Positions 1 to 8,652 of a stretch of 64,000 bases of DNA are shown here, piece after piece (position 1 is the first letter of the stretch; each line of letters starts with the position of its first letter). Below the pieces are notes generated by a model. It saw only the letters and a program-made list of their open reading frames with translations. It searched no databases and was not told the DNA's origin. Made by a program: the position numbers and the translations under genes. This stretch comes from Prolixibacteraceae bacterium. GTDB taxonomy: Bacteria > Bacteroidota > Bacteroidia > Bacteroidales > Prolixibacteraceae. The stretch covers positions 36,511 through 100,510 of the forward strand of contig JAIBEZ010000035.1 in assembly GCA_019459485.1 (NCBI GenBank). The letters run 5' to 3'.

Positions 1-313
1 TGAATCCTTTGCCATTCTTGAAGTTCGAGTCTTTGAATTTTTCGTAGGTCGCTACCACGTTGGGGTTTTCATGCCGGCAAGGACCACACCATGCTGCCCA
101 AAAATCTATCAGTACCAATTTGCCTTTTAATGATGACAATTTTATTTCCTTTCCATCAGGATTTTTTTCGCTGATCTCAGGCGCTTTGTTCCCAATGTTC
201 AATCCGATGGTTGCCTCTTTTGTTTGGGTTGATCCGTTGCCCGGACTGGCTGCGTTTGTGATGGTTGCCAGAGTGAAAATCATGGCAAAAACAAGTGTTA
301 ATTTCATTTTCAT
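1..313 (-). CDS. TlpA-like periplasmic thioredoxin, partial (C-terminus cut by window edge)
   Basis: This open frame begins at the ATG at 313 on the minus strand and runs off the left edge, so only the first 104 residues are visible. A signal peptide (positive start, hydrophobic to about residue 20, ending near TNAAS) is followed by a TlpA/ResA-type thioredoxin fold with the redox motif WCGPC in the context FWAAWCGPCRHENPNV. The family reduces or reshuffles disulfides of exported proteins, or serves cytochrome maturation. Unlike the related gene at 46590 it has no DUF4369 domain and no lipobox. A TAnnTTTG promoter element lies about 40 bp upstream. The exact substrate cannot be told. Confidence 0.85.
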   Translation of the reverse strand, partial: MKMKLTLVFAMIFTLATITNAASPGNGSTQTKEATIGLNIGNKAPEISEKNPDGKEIKLSSLKGKLVLIDFWAAWCGPCRHENPNVVATYEKFKDSNFKNGKGF

Positions 314-352
314 ATTGTATTTATTTCTAAGTAAATTTTTAATTGTGAATTA

Positions 353-360
353 CAAAAGTA
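353..360 (-). promoter_or_regulatory. Bacteroidota -7 element for the TlpA-like gene
   Basis: Read on the minus strand this is TACTTTTG, a match to the Bacteroidota -7 consensus TAnnTTTG, about 40 bp before the ATG at 313. No convincing TTTG lies at -33. Confidence 0.4.
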
Positions 361-477
361 ACAAATCAACAATACGGTGGTTAAATCAGAAGTTTCTGTT
401 TGAAAACTTTAACAAAACCGGAAATATTATCATTATCATATTTCATTTCTGAACAGACAAAAACTTCCTGATTTAAA

Positions 478-1785
478 TTATTCGGTTCGGGTAATTCTTG
501 CACCAATGGCATTTAAGCGGTCGTCAATATTTTCATAACCACGATCGATTTGCTCAATGTTGGAGATTTTACTGGTTCCCTGAGCCGATAAAGCGGCAAT
601 CAGCAAAGCAACTCCCGCCCTGATATCCGGCGAAGTCATGTTGGTGGCCCTGAGCATATATTTGTGGTCGAGGCCTATTACTGTTGCACGGTGCGGATCA
701 CAGAGAATAATCTGGGCTCCCATGTCAATCAGTTTATCGACAAAAAATAATCGGCTTTCGAACATTTTCTGGTGGATAAGTACGCTTCCCTTGGCCTGCG
801 TGGCAATCACAAGGAAAATACTGAGCAAATCAGGAGTCAGCCCTGGCCATGGCGCATCGGCAATGTTCATGATCGAACCATCGATAAATGTTTCAATCTC
901 GTAATGTTCCTGAGCGGGAATGTATAAATCGTCGTCGCGCTCTTCCACGTAAATTCCCATCCGTTTAAATTGTTCAGGAATGATGCCCAAATGCTGAATT
1001 CCTGCATTTCTGATGGTAATTTCAGAATTGGTCATTGCGGCAAGACCGATGAAACTGCCCACTTCAATCATGTCGGGAAGTATCTGGTGCGAGCATCCGG
1101 TTAAAGAACCAACTCCTTTTATTGTGAGCAGGTTTGAGCCGGTTCCTTCAATATTGGCGCCCATAGAAACGAGCATTTTGCAAAGTTGCTGAATGTATGG
1201 TTCGCAGGCGGCGTTATAAATGGTGGTGGTTCCTTCTGCCATCGAAGCTGCCATCACAATGTTGGCGGTTCCGGTAACCGAAGCTTCGTCGAGCAGCATG
1301 TAACTGCCTTTCAGTTTGGTTGCCTGAACACTGTAGAAATGCTGATCGGGATTGTAGGTGAATGTTGCGCCAAGTTTCTGAAGTCCGGTGAAATGAGTAT
1401 CCAGCCGTCGTCTGCCGATTTTGTCGCCGCCCGGTTGTGGAATGTAACCAATTCCGAAACGTGTCAAAAGTGGTCCCAGAATCATGATCGAGCCACGGAG
1501 ACTTGCGGCTTTGCGGGCAAAAAGTTCGGTTTTCAGGTAATCAAGTTTTATCTGATCTGCCTGAAATGTGTAATTTCCTTTGCTTACGCGTTCCGTTTTT
1601 ACTCCCAGCTCGGTGAGGATTTCTATCAGCCTGATGACATCCTGTATTTCAGGAATATTTGAAATTTGAACTTTGGAGGACGTTAACAGGACTGCACAAA
1701 TTACCTGAAGCGCTTCGTTTTTTGCCCCCTGTGGGAACAAATCGCCGCTTAACTGTTTGCCACCTTCGATTTTAAAAGTTGCCAT
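478..1785 (-). CDS. murA: UDP-N-acetylglucosamine 1-carboxyvinyltransferase, Asp active-site form
   Basis: MurA transfers enolpyruvate from PEP to UDP-GlcNAc, the first committed step of peptidoglycan synthesis in the cytoplasm. The 435 residues match the usual length and the two-domain EPSP-synthase fold. The substrate-binding KN pair is at Lys22-Asn23. The loop normally containing the catalytic, fosfomycin-alkylated Cys (Cys115 in E. coli) reads PQPGGDKIGRRRLDTH here, with Asp121 in place of Cys. Cys-to-Asp MurA enzymes are known to be active and intrinsically fosfomycin resistant, so resistance is a reasonable inference. It lies downstream of the DUF4290 gene on the same strand, 92 bp away, with a 13-bp tandem repeat in the gap. 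Confidence 0.97.
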   Translation of the reverse strand: MATFKIEGGKQLSGDLFPQGAKNEALQVICAVLLTSSKVQISNIPEIQDVIRLIEILTELGVKTERVSKGNYTFQADQIKLDYLKTELFARKAASLRGSIMILGPLLTRFGIGYIPQPGGDKIGRRRLDTHFTGLQKLGATFTYNPDQHFYSVQATKLKGSYMLLDEASVTGTANIVMAASMAEGTTTIYNAACEPYIQQLCKMLVSMGANIEGTGSNLLTIKGVGSLTGCSHQILPDMIEVGSFIGLAAMTNSEITIRNAGIQHLGIIPEQFKRMGIYVEERDDDLYIPAQEHYEIETFIDGSIMNIADAPWPGLTPDLLSIFLVIATQAKGSVLIHQKMFESRLFFVDKLIDMGAQIILCDPHRATVIGLDHKYMLRATNMTSPDIRAGVALLIAALSAQGTSKISNIEQIDRGYENIDDRLNAIGARITRTE

Positions 1786-1792
1786 TAAAAAA

Positions 1793-1844
1793 AGTCTCAG
1801 TATTCAGTCTCAGTATTCAGTCTCAGTGTTCAGTCTCAGTATTC
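1793..1844. repeat. 13-bp tandem repeat, four copies
   Basis: Four near-identical copies of AGTCTCAGTATTC (one copy has GTTC) lie just upstream of murA. The same word, in either orientation, recurs at 13940-14046 and 42310-42350, so this is part of a dispersed intergenic repeat family. Confidence 0.85.
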
Positions 1845-1877
1845 AGTTGGCTTACTCCATGCTCCGTGCTCCATGCC

Positions 1878-2513
1878 CTACCGTTGCTGTTTGCTTCGGT
1901 CATCAGGTTTCTGAAATTTTCGTCTCTGAAGATTTTCCGGCACAGGGCTTTTTTTCTTGCTCCTGAATAAGATATCTTTGGTTTCGGCGAGTTGCATGTC
2001 GGAACATTGAATTTTACCTTTGGTCATTTCTTCAATATCCATTAATATTTTGTCGTCGGTTACCGAATCCTTGTTCCACATGATATAACTTTTTTTCATG
2101 TGGTTGGCAATCAATTTGATTAAGAGTTCACGGTCTTTCTCATCTTCATAAACAGCAGCCTTTTCAAGCAGTATTTCGATGGTTTTTCCGTAATGACGGT
2201 ATTTAATCTTATTATTACTATACGGAATTCTTTCCGGAGGACTATTGAAAAATTCGGGTGCCGGCGGGGTATAAGGATAGTCGATGTCCAATGTAAAATT
2301 AGACATGATTGCCAGATGGTCCCAAAGCTTGTGTTTAAAATCGTTGATGTCCCGAAGGTACGGATACATTGTTCCCATTATGTCTATAATGGTTCTTGCT
2401 GCCCTGTTTCTCTCATCTCGGTCTTCAATGGTCATGATGTGGTTGACCATGTTTTGTAAGTTTCTGCCATACTCAGGCAAGGGCAACTTACTGCGATCAG
2501 AATTGTAATCCAT
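1878..2513 (-). CDS. DUF4290 domain-containing protein
   Basis: A 211-residue soluble protein without signal peptide or membrane segment. The N-terminal part (about residues 1-180) with LPLPEYGRNLQNMVNHI, RNRAARTIIDIMG and HKLWDHLAIMS fits the DUF4290 family, which is restricted to Bacteroidota and commonly sits next to murA. The C-terminal tail is basic (KKKSPVPENLQRRKF, ending RSKQQR), which may suggest nucleic-acid or membrane contact, but this is inference. Gene order DUF4290-murA implies co-transcription. No biochemical function is known to me. Confidence 0.85.
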   Translation of the reverse strand: MDYNSDRSKLPLPEYGRNLQNMVNHIMTIEDRDERNRAARTIIDIMGTMYPYLRDINDFKHKLWDHLAIMSNFTLDIDYPYTPPAPEFFNSPPERIPYSNNKIKYRHYGKTIEILLEKAAVYEDEKDRELLIKLIANHMKKSYIMWNKDSVTDDKILMDIEEMTKGKIQCSDMQLAETKDILFRSKKKSPVPENLQRRKFQKPDDRSKQQR

Positions 2514-2675
2514 GTAAATAAATAAAGTTTTTCTTAAAAATCAGGCTGTTATCTCAAATGGGTAATTGGTACAGATAATCAGGATGAAGATGAATCTTGT
2601 GCAAATAAAAGCAAAAAAGTTTTGATGACAAAAAAAAGGATCAAAAACTGTTTGAGTTGATTTCACTCTGCAAAA

Positions 2676-3299
2676 CTAACTAATTATCCGCAATTTAGCG
2701 AATTTTAATAAAAGTTGTTTTTTTCCGGCGTTCTGAAAAAACACTGTCGCCTTCATATCCGGCATATTTCCTTCCATTTGCAACACTTTTCCCCGCCCGA
2801 AACGTTGATGTTCAACCAACATTCCCGCCTGAATTTCCTCCGGATTGCTGAAGTCGAACGCATCGGTTTCCTTTTTTGCTTCACGCAATTTGTTCAACTT
2901 TTGGAACATATCAGGCTGATTGGGCGAAATGGTTTTAAATCCCGGAATCTGGGCATTTTGCGGACGTGGTTTGGGCGCTGAAAATGGCAAATTAGAACTG
3001 TCGGAATAGAAATTCGGGTCTTTCTCAACCGGCATATCCAGGTACTGCGGATCAATTTCGTCGATAAACCGGCTTTTATTGCAGAACTCAGGTTTCCCCC
3101 ATTTGTAGCGCTGACGGGCAAAGCTGATATAGGCGTGCTGCTCGGCGCGGGTAAGGGCAACATAAAACAAACGCCGTTCCTCTTCGAAATCCTCCAGCGT
3201 TTTTTGCCCCATTTGGCTCGATGGGAAAAGGTTTTCTTCCACACCAACAATAAATACATTTTTAAATTCGAGCCCTTTGGCCGAGTGGATGGTCATCAT
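2676..3299 (-). CDS. UvrD/PcrA helicase, C-terminal fragment (interrupted gene)
   Basis: This 207-residue frame continues the helicase encoded at 3327-5072 in the same reading frame. It begins MMTIHSAKGLEFKNVFIVG (motif V region) and carries motif VI (YVALTRAEQ), then the C-terminal tail of PcrA-like enzymes, including a Tudor-like end (GMLVEHQRFGRGKV). Two in-frame TAA codons separated by AAG CAA split it from the N-terminal part. Independent translation from 3299 would lack the Walker ATPase and is unlikely to be functional. Either the gene is broken or the assembly has two small indel errors. Confidence 0.85.
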   Translation of the reverse strand: MMTIHSAKGLEFKNVFIVGVEENLFPSSQMGQKTLEDFEEERRLFYVALTRAEQHAYISFARQRYKWGKPEFCNKSRFIDEIDPQYLDMPVEKDPNFYSDSSNLPFSAPKPRPQNAQIPGFKTISPNQPDMFQKLNKLREAKKETDAFDFSNPEEIQAGMLVEHQRFGRGKVLQMEGNMPDMKATVFFQNAGKKQLLLKFAKLRIIS

Positions 3300-3326
3300 C
3301 GTTACACGGTCGTTGTCTTATTGCTT

Positions 3327-5072
3327 TTAGGAATCCTGATCGGTCAGCAAAGCAACATCTTCCATGTAATTGTTTAGCTGCATGGGTGTTCCTTCTTCTT
3401 TTGCTGAAATTGAAAACTCCTGAATACCGTTCAGCAGTTCCTGAATATTTTCGTACCGGCTGACACCTTCCGGAGTTTGATCCTGGTACAGATCTTTCAT
3501 GATTTCGGTTCCGGTGGCAATTTCGGTGGCCAGCTCGAAAGCGCTGAGCAGTTCCAGTTTTTCCCTGAAAACTTCGATGAGCCGCGTAAATTCATGAATT
3601 TTTGCTGCAGTTCCTTTGTTGAATTCACCTAAAAGCAATGGTATGTTGGTGGCGAATTCCCAGATGCAAATGTTGTTTTCGGAGGCAAATTGTTCAAGTT
3701 TGGTAAGGCTGGTCTGCCCGATTCCGCGCGCCGGATAGTTGATGACCCGCTTAAATGCTTCGTTGTCTTTCGGGTTAATTACCATTCTGAAATAGGCGAG
3801 CAAATCCTTAATTTCTTTTCGCTGGTAAAAGGAGAGGCCACCATATATCCGGTAAGGAATATTCCGTTTCCGGAGCGCTTCCTCAAAAATACGCGACTGG
3901 GCGTTGGTGCGGTACAAAATGGCGTAATCCGAAAACATAAAATGCTCGCGCATCCGGGTGTCAATAATTTCGTTCGAAACCAGGTAGCCTTCTTCGTTGT
4001 CGGTAATGGCGCTCATTACTTTTATCAACGTACCAACTTCTTTTTCGGAAAATACATTTTTCCTGATTTGCCTTTTGTTTTTGGCAATGATGCTGTTTGC
4101 TGCGTCCACAATGGTTTGCGTTGACCGGTAATTCTGTTCGAGCTTAAAAACTTTGTGATCGGGATAATCTTTCTGAAAATTCAGGATATTTTCGATGCGT
4201 GCCCCGCGAAACGAATAAATACTCTGGGCATCGTCGCCAACCACGCAAATGTTGTTGTGTTTGGCGGCCAGTTTTTTAATGATCATGTATTGGGAATGGT
4301 TCGTATCCTGGTACTCGTCAACCAGAATATAACTGAAAATTCGTTGGTATTTGTCCAGAATTTCGGGATGGTTCCTGAACAGCACATTCGTTTTCATCAG
4401 CAAATCATCAAAATCCATGGCTCCGGCCAGAAAGCACCGTTTGGTGTATTCCTTATAAATTGTGGTGATGTAGGGCATTTTTATGCTTTGGTCGTATTCT
4501 ACAGTTTCGGGCAATGTGGCGTACATTTCAGAAGAAACAAGGTTGTTTTTTGCTGCAGAAATACGACCTGCAACCACATTGGTTTTATAGGTTTTGTCGT
4601 CGAGTTTTAAATCTTTGATGATACTCTTTATCAGACTTTTCGAGTCAGAAGAATCGTAAATTGTAAAATTTGACGGGTATCCCAAAGTTTCGGATTCGGT
4701 TCTTAAAATACGCGCAAAAATGGCGTGGAACGTTCCCATCCAGAGGTAACGTGCAGTATTCGGGCCAACCATTTCCGAGATACGGCTTTTCATTTCTTTG
4801 GCGGCCTTGTTGGTAAAAGTAAGCGCCAAAACCGATCCGGGCTTTACCCCATTCTTTAATAAATGTGTAATCCGGTATGTTAAAACCCTTGTCTTTCCCG
4901 ATCCTGCTCCTGCAATGATCAGTGATGCGCCGTTGATGTTTTCAACCGCAAGCCGCTGAGGCTCATTCAATCCTTCTAAATAATTCTGCACTTTTTCCTG
5001 TTCTAAAATGGAGTTCAAAAGTAAAACTGTTTTCTGGTTTATAAGGGCGGCAAGGTAAGTAGTTTTCAACAA
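3327..5072 (-). CDS. UvrD/PcrA-type ATP-dependent DNA helicase, N-terminal part (interrupted gene)
   Basis: Superfamily 1 3'-5' helicase acting in nucleotide excision and mismatch repair and in clearing RecA or stalled complexes. The 581 residues include the Q motif (LNEPQRLAVE), Walker A (AGAGSGKT), motif II (VDEYQDTN), motif III (VVGDDAQSIYSFRGA) and motif IV (EQNYRS). The frame stops after DVALLTDQDS, immediately before the expected motif V. Family length is about 750-780 residues, which equals this part plus the 2676-3299 part. The open frame begins at a TTG at 5072. Another TTG about 19 codons further in (MNSILEQEKVQ...) fits the family start better. See the finding on the compensating indels. 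Confidence 0.88.
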   Translation of the reverse strand: MLKTTYLAALINQKTVLLLNSILEQEKVQNYLEGLNEPQRLAVENINGASLIIAGAGSGKTRVLTYRITHLLKNGVKPGSVLALTFTNKAAKEMKSRISEMVGPNTARYLWMGTFHAIFARILRTESETLGYPSNFTIYDSSDSKSLIKSIIKDLKLDDKTYKTNVVAGRISAAKNNLVSSEMYATLPETVEYDQSIKMPYITTIYKEYTKRCFLAGAMDFDDLLMKTNVLFRNHPEILDKYQRIFSYILVDEYQDTNHSQYMIIKKLAAKHNNICVVGDDAQSIYSFRGARIENILNFQKDYPDHKVFKLEQNYRSTQTIVDAANSIIAKNKRQIRKNVFSEKEVGTLIKVMSAITDNEEGYLVSNEIIDTRMREHFMFSDYAILYRTNAQSRIFEEALRKRNIPYRIYGGLSFYQRKEIKDLLAYFRMVINPKDNEAFKRVINYPARGIGQTSLTKLEQFASENNICIWEFATNIPLLLGEFNKGTAAKIHEFTRLIEVFREKLELLSAFELATEIATGTEIMKDLYQDQTPEGVSRYENIQELLNGIQEFSISAKEEGTPMQLNNYMEDVALLTDQDS

Positions 5073-5221
5073 TAATTGTTTAGCGGAACTATCCTTTGCT
5101 TCTTTCGGACAGTTGATAACTGATTAACTGAAATTATCAATTTGGAAATTTTGTCGTACACGCACAAAAGATAAATCAATTTTTAGCGTTAATATTGTGA
5201 ATTCTTAAAAGAAAAAGTAGA

Positions 5222-6553
5222 ATGAACATTCAAAGTAGAGTTGCTGCATTCATTGTTTTGATCGTTTTTGCCCTTGTTCCAACCATGGCTTTTCCCCAGA
5301 TCACTTCTGTTGCCAATGAAGTTGTGCCAACAGAATATTCAAGTGGAAGTCAGGATAATGTTCATGTTTTTTGTGGTGAGAAAGGAGATTTGAATGCTTC
5401 GTTGATTGCCACTTCTCCAAACAATGAAACGGCCAGCTTTGAGTGGCTGAAATACAATGAGGCGACCCGTAATTTTGATCCATTCCTGAATGATCAATCC
5501 GGAAATACGACCTCAACAATTTCTGATTTGGCGGATGGATGTTACCGGGTAAATATTACCGGCACTTCCGGAGTTACAACATATACTGCCTGGGCTTTTA
5601 ATAATTACATTGAAGCGACGGCTGAAATTCCGGAGTCGGATTGTATTAAATTTATTCTAAAAGGAACTTTAATATCTCCAGCAACATTTACATATATTGA
5701 TCTGCCAACCAGCCAGCCCAAACTATTGAATAAGGAGATTGAAGTTGAATGGTTGGAAAATGGCAGTGCGGTTGTTAGCCGGATTCTTACCTCTGAAATA
5801 TTCGACCCGCCTACGAGTAATACCAATTATTTATTGTCGGTAACCGACCGCTTTGATTGTGTTGCCAGAATTAATATAGAGTATATTTCAATTGTCACCA
5901 AGGCATCATTTGAGGCAACAAAACCTGAACGTAAAAGTGATTCGAGATTTGACGAGGCGCCATTGAGGGTTACTTTCAACAATACTTCGGAAAACGGCGA
6001 TGCGGGAAAATTCGAATGGTTTATTTTCAGGGACCTTGATGAAATTAAAAGAGAATCGGCAGCGAATGGGGGTATTGTAAAGGACAGTATTCTGATTAAA
6101 ATTTTCACTGACAGTCCCGAATATACTTTTGAAAACTCCGGAAAATACATGGTCAAACTGGTATCAAAAAAAATATCTGAGTTTCATACCTGCACCGATA
6201 CCTTTTACATGAGTGATTATATTGTTGCCGATACTGCGTTTATTGAAGCTCCCAATGTATTTACCCCGGGAAATGATGGTGTGAATGATAAGTTTGTAAT
6301 TCGTTTTTTCTCGATGAAAACGGTTAAAATTTCAATTTTTAACCGTTGGGGAAAAGTGCTGCATGTTTGGGAGAGCAACAATGTTCAGGGATTTAGTCCG
6401 ACAATTGATTCAACTCCTCAGGCTGTTTGGGATGGTAAAGTTGGAGGCAAAATAGCTACCCCCGGCGTTTATTATTATGTAGTTGAAGGTACAGGGCGAG
6501 ATGGTGACAGAAAGCGAACTAGCGGATTTTTTCATTTGTTCAGGGGGAAATAG
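5222..6553 (+). CDS. T9SS cargo protein with gliding-type (type B) C-terminal sorting domain
   Basis: A 443-residue exported protein. Residues 1-25 form a signal peptide ending near AFPQ. A region around 245-335 (LRVTFNNTS, GKFEWFIF, YTFENSGKYMVKLVSK) resembles a PKD-like beta-sandwich. The last about 95 residues are the gliding-motility-associated (CHU_C/type B) sorting domain, with NVFTPGNDGVNDKFV, IFNRWGKVL, WDGK, GVYYYVV and a terminal GFFHLFRGK. Such domains direct outer-membrane passage by the type IX system. No catalytic domain is apparent, so an adhesin or surface-structural role is likely, but unproven. It is flanked by a divergent helicase gene and a 42-bp repeat array, and looks monocistronic. 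Confidence 0.88.
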   Translation: MNIQSRVAAFIVLIVFALVPTMAFPQITSVANEVVPTEYSSGSQDNVHVFCGEKGDLNASLIATSPNNETASFEWLKYNEATRNFDPFLNDQSGNTTSTISDLADGCYRVNITGTSGVTTYTAWAFNNYIEATAEIPESDCIKFILKGTLISPATFTYIDLPTSQPKLLNKEIEVEWLENGSAVVSRILTSEIFDPPTSNTNYLLSVTDRFDCVARINIEYISIVTKASFEATKPERKSDSRFDEAPLRVTFNNTSENGDAGKFEWFIFRDLDEIKRESAANGGIVKDSILIKIFTDSPEYTFENSGKYMVKLVSKKISEFHTCTDTFYMSDYIVADTAFIEAPNVFTPGNDGVNDKFVIRFFSMKTVKISIFNRWGKVLHVWESNNVQGFSPTIDSTPQAVWDGKVGGKIATPGVYYYVVEGTGRDGDRKRTSGFFHLFRGK

Positions 6554-6691
6554 AAGTAAAGGGTAGATTCAATACTGGATTCATTGCCGGGCAAATTATT
6601 CGCCGGAATGGTAAATTAAAACCCGAACCATTCAATAATTTATTCAAAAACAAGGGTGTAAATTAAGTTCGTTTAGGTTCAACAATACATC

Positions 6692-6860
6692 GATCAGTTA
6701 AACAACCGCATTTTTTAGGTGTTTTGATTGATTGATCAGTTAAACAACCGCATTTTTTAGGTCTTTTGATTCATCGACCAGTTAAACAACCGCATTTTTT
6801 AGGTCTTTTATATCATCGATTGGCTATACAACCTAAAATATCCTATAAAATACCTAAACA
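6692..6860. repeat. 42-bp direct tandem repeat, three good copies and one decayed
   Basis: Copies begin at 6692, 6734, 6776 and 6818, an exact 42-bp period. The core GTTAAACAACCGCATTTTTT is identical in the first three and degenerate in the fourth. There are no unique spacers, so this is not CRISPR. An in-frame TGA in the second copy argues against a translated 14-residue repeat. The rest of the 6554-6968 gap shows no gene. Confidence 0.9.
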
Positions 6861-6908
6861 ACGCTCTTCGTCAGGTAAACAAAGTTTCGTCACAGAGCAA
6901 AAAAGCAA

Positions 6909-6941
6909 AGGCCATATCCCGTATAAAGAAGAATATGGCCT
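6909..6941 (-). terminator. Intrinsic terminator for the 6969-7448 gene
   Basis: Inverted repeat AGGCCATAT / ATATGGCCT with a 15-nt loop. On the minus strand it is followed by TTGCTTTTTT, just past the stop codon at 6969. Confidence 0.65.
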
Positions 6942-6968
6942 AAAAAAGTAACTTGTTTTCCTGTATTA

Positions 6969-7448
6969 TTATGCCTCTGTTTCTGTTTTTCCTGAGGCAG
7001 CACGTAGGAAAAACTGTTTCATATCGTTATAAACAGTTACTGCATTGCTTACTTTTTCGCTGGCGCTGTAACGCACCGAGCGGTAAAATGCCAGTACATC
7101 CTGGTAGTTGTCGTAATCGAGCATGATTTTCATGTCAGTAAGCTTACGGAGCACATCTTCTGCCAGCATAATCATTTCTTCAGTCCCGATGCGGGCCTGA
7201 TAGTCGCGTTCAAACTCTTCCCGGTCGATAAACGAAGGTACCAGCTCGGGGAATTGCCCCATATAGGTGCGGCCTTTGTTGATTTTTAATTTGTTTTGCT
7301 CGGACACAGAGCCATAGGTACGGCGGTCGTCGTTCGACAAAACCGGAGATTTGGGAGTAATAATTTCTAGCAAGGTTCTCAATGCCTGATTGGCAATCTC
7401 TTTTTCTTCTGCAGTAAAAACTACCTGAATTAAATCGTCGTTGATCAT
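6969..7448 (-). CDS. Conserved hypothetical protein, 159 aa
   Basis: I do not recognise this family. The protein is soluble, acidic and mostly helical by composition, with no signal peptide, no Cys and no membrane segment. It opens MINDDLIQVVFTAEEKEIAN, has a central Tyr/Phe-rich part (TYMGQFPELVPSFIDREEF) and a helical end (LRKLTDMKIMLDYDNYQDVLAFYRSV). It stands alone on the minus strand with its own terminator. Codon use looks like that of its neighbours, so the frame is probably real. Confidence 0.75.
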   Translation of the reverse strand: MINDDLIQVVFTAEEKEIANQALRTLLEIITPKSPVLSNDDRRTYGSVSEQNKLKINKGRTYMGQFPELVPSFIDREEFERDYQARIGTEEMIMLAEDVLRKLTDMKIMLDYDNYQDVLAFYRSVRYSASEKVSNAVTVYNDMKQFFLRAASGKTETEA

Positions 7449-7721
7449 TGGTTTTTGATTTAAAGGTTTAACTATTGTAATTACCAGTTAATTCCGGAAA
7501 ACCCTAAAAGGTAACCCAGTTTTTTCCTTTTTAACATTTCTTTTTATCGAGGGTTCATGATTCGTTATCAGTTTTATTTATAACGCCTTATGAAATGTCA
7601 GGCCGTGTATAGTCGGAGCAGAAAATTCAAGCAATCTTTTTCGATGCAATTTGCTTCTTTTAGAAATGAAATAATGTAGTTTTGAGCAATCATTTGACAA
7701 TTTCAACTATAATTTTAAAAA

Positions 7722-8591
7722 GTGAAAAATAGAATCAAAGGCATTTTAAAGAACTACTTTCTTATACTAAAAATCAGGAATCGATTTTATCCATCAACAC
7801 AAATTGCCCAGCGGCAACTCTTTCATTATTATCAGGATTGTGAGAGAAATAATACTCTTCCGAAGTTACGGGATACAGGTTTCCGGGTTTTCTCGCAATT
7901 TGAAGAAGATGGCATATTGTTGTTCATCTTTTCTGTTATTGGGATGGATAACAAGACGTTTGTTGAAATTGGCTCCGATGATGGGATAAACAGCAATAGT
8001 GCAAACCTTGTATTTAATTTTGGCTGGCACGGACTTTTTATTGATGGCAACAAACACAGCATAGAACGTGGCCGGAAATTTTACGGAAAATACCCGCATC
8101 CATGGGCTTATTCTCCAAAATTTGCGTGTGATTTAGTAAAGCGTGAAAACATCAATCAGATTATTCAAAAGGCTGGTTTTTCGGGAGAAATTGGATTGCT
8201 TTCAATTGATATTGATGGGAATGACTACTGGGTATGGGATGCGCTTGATGTGATTCAGCCTCAGGTGGTGATTATTGAAACTCACAATGAATTTGGATTT
8301 GAAGATATTGTTGTTCCGTACGACCCCAATTATTTTTATCCGGGGAAGCACCCGGTTTATCATGGTGCTTCTCCAATTGCAATGACCAAACTTGCAAAAC
8401 AAAAGGGTTACAGGTTGGTAGGAGCAAATGAACTGGGATTCAATTTCATTTTCGTTAAAAACGGAATTGCTGAGGAATTTATTCCAGAGGTTAGTGTTGA
8501 ATCTGTATTGCAACATCGATCCGTTGCTGAAGGAATGACTAAGTTTGAAGAAATAAAAAATTGGGAATACGAACGGAATAGGATAGAATAG
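7722..8591 (+). CDS. FkbM-like SAM-dependent methyltransferase family protein
   Basis: A 289-residue cytoplasmic protein starting at a GTG. Residues about 60-100 contain QFEEDGILLFIF followed by FVEIGSDDGINSNSANL, which looks like SAM-binding motif I (E-x-G-x-x-x-G), then GWHGLFIDG. Farther on, GLLSIDIDGNDYWVWDAL and PQVVIIETH resemble the FkbM family's acidic motifs. FkbM-type enzymes O-methylate sugars or lipids of surface glycans. The acceptor here is unknown. It is AT-rich and isolated from polysaccharide genes. A possible -7 element TAGTTTTG is at 7677, with TTTG at 7650 and a rather long 23-bp spacing. Confidence 0.65.
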   Translation: MKNRIKGILKNYFLILKIRNRFYPSTQIAQRQLFHYYQDCERNNTLPKLRDTGFRVFSQFEEDGILLFIFSVIGMDNKTFVEIGSDDGINSNSANLVFNFGWHGLFIDGNKHSIERGRKFYGKYPHPWAYSPKFACDLVKRENINQIIQKAGFSGEIGLLSIDIDGNDYWVWDALDVIQPQVVIIETHNEFGFEDIVVPYDPNYFYPGKHPVYHGASPIAMTKLAKQKGYRLVGANELGFNFIFVKNGIAEEFIPEVSVESVLQHRSVAEGMTKFEEIKNWEYERNRIE

Positions 8592-8601
8592 GAACGCAAT
8601 A

Positions 8602-8637
8602 ACTGAAAAACCCGGTGGCATTCACGGGTTTTTCAGT
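8602..8637. terminator. Bidirectional intrinsic terminator
   Basis: Perfect 13-bp inverted repeat ACTGAAAAACCCG / CGGGTTTTTCAGT with a 10-nt loop between the convergent methyltransferase gene and hicA. T runs lie on both strands. Confidence 0.8.
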
Positions 8638-8652
8638 TTTGGCGCGCCAAAT

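Noticed and set aside
3297..3332. Programmed readthrough or recoding in uvrD
   Set aside because: Two stops six bases apart, no SECIS or slippery heptamer seen, and no known recoding in this family; paired indels explain it better.
6692..6860. CRISPR array
   Set aside because: The 42-bp units abut without unique spacers, there are only three good copies, and no cas genes are present.
6766..6951. 61-residue protein from the repeat region
   Set aside because: It is only the tail of the noncoding repeat array; the same frame has a stop one unit upstream, and composition is not protein-like.
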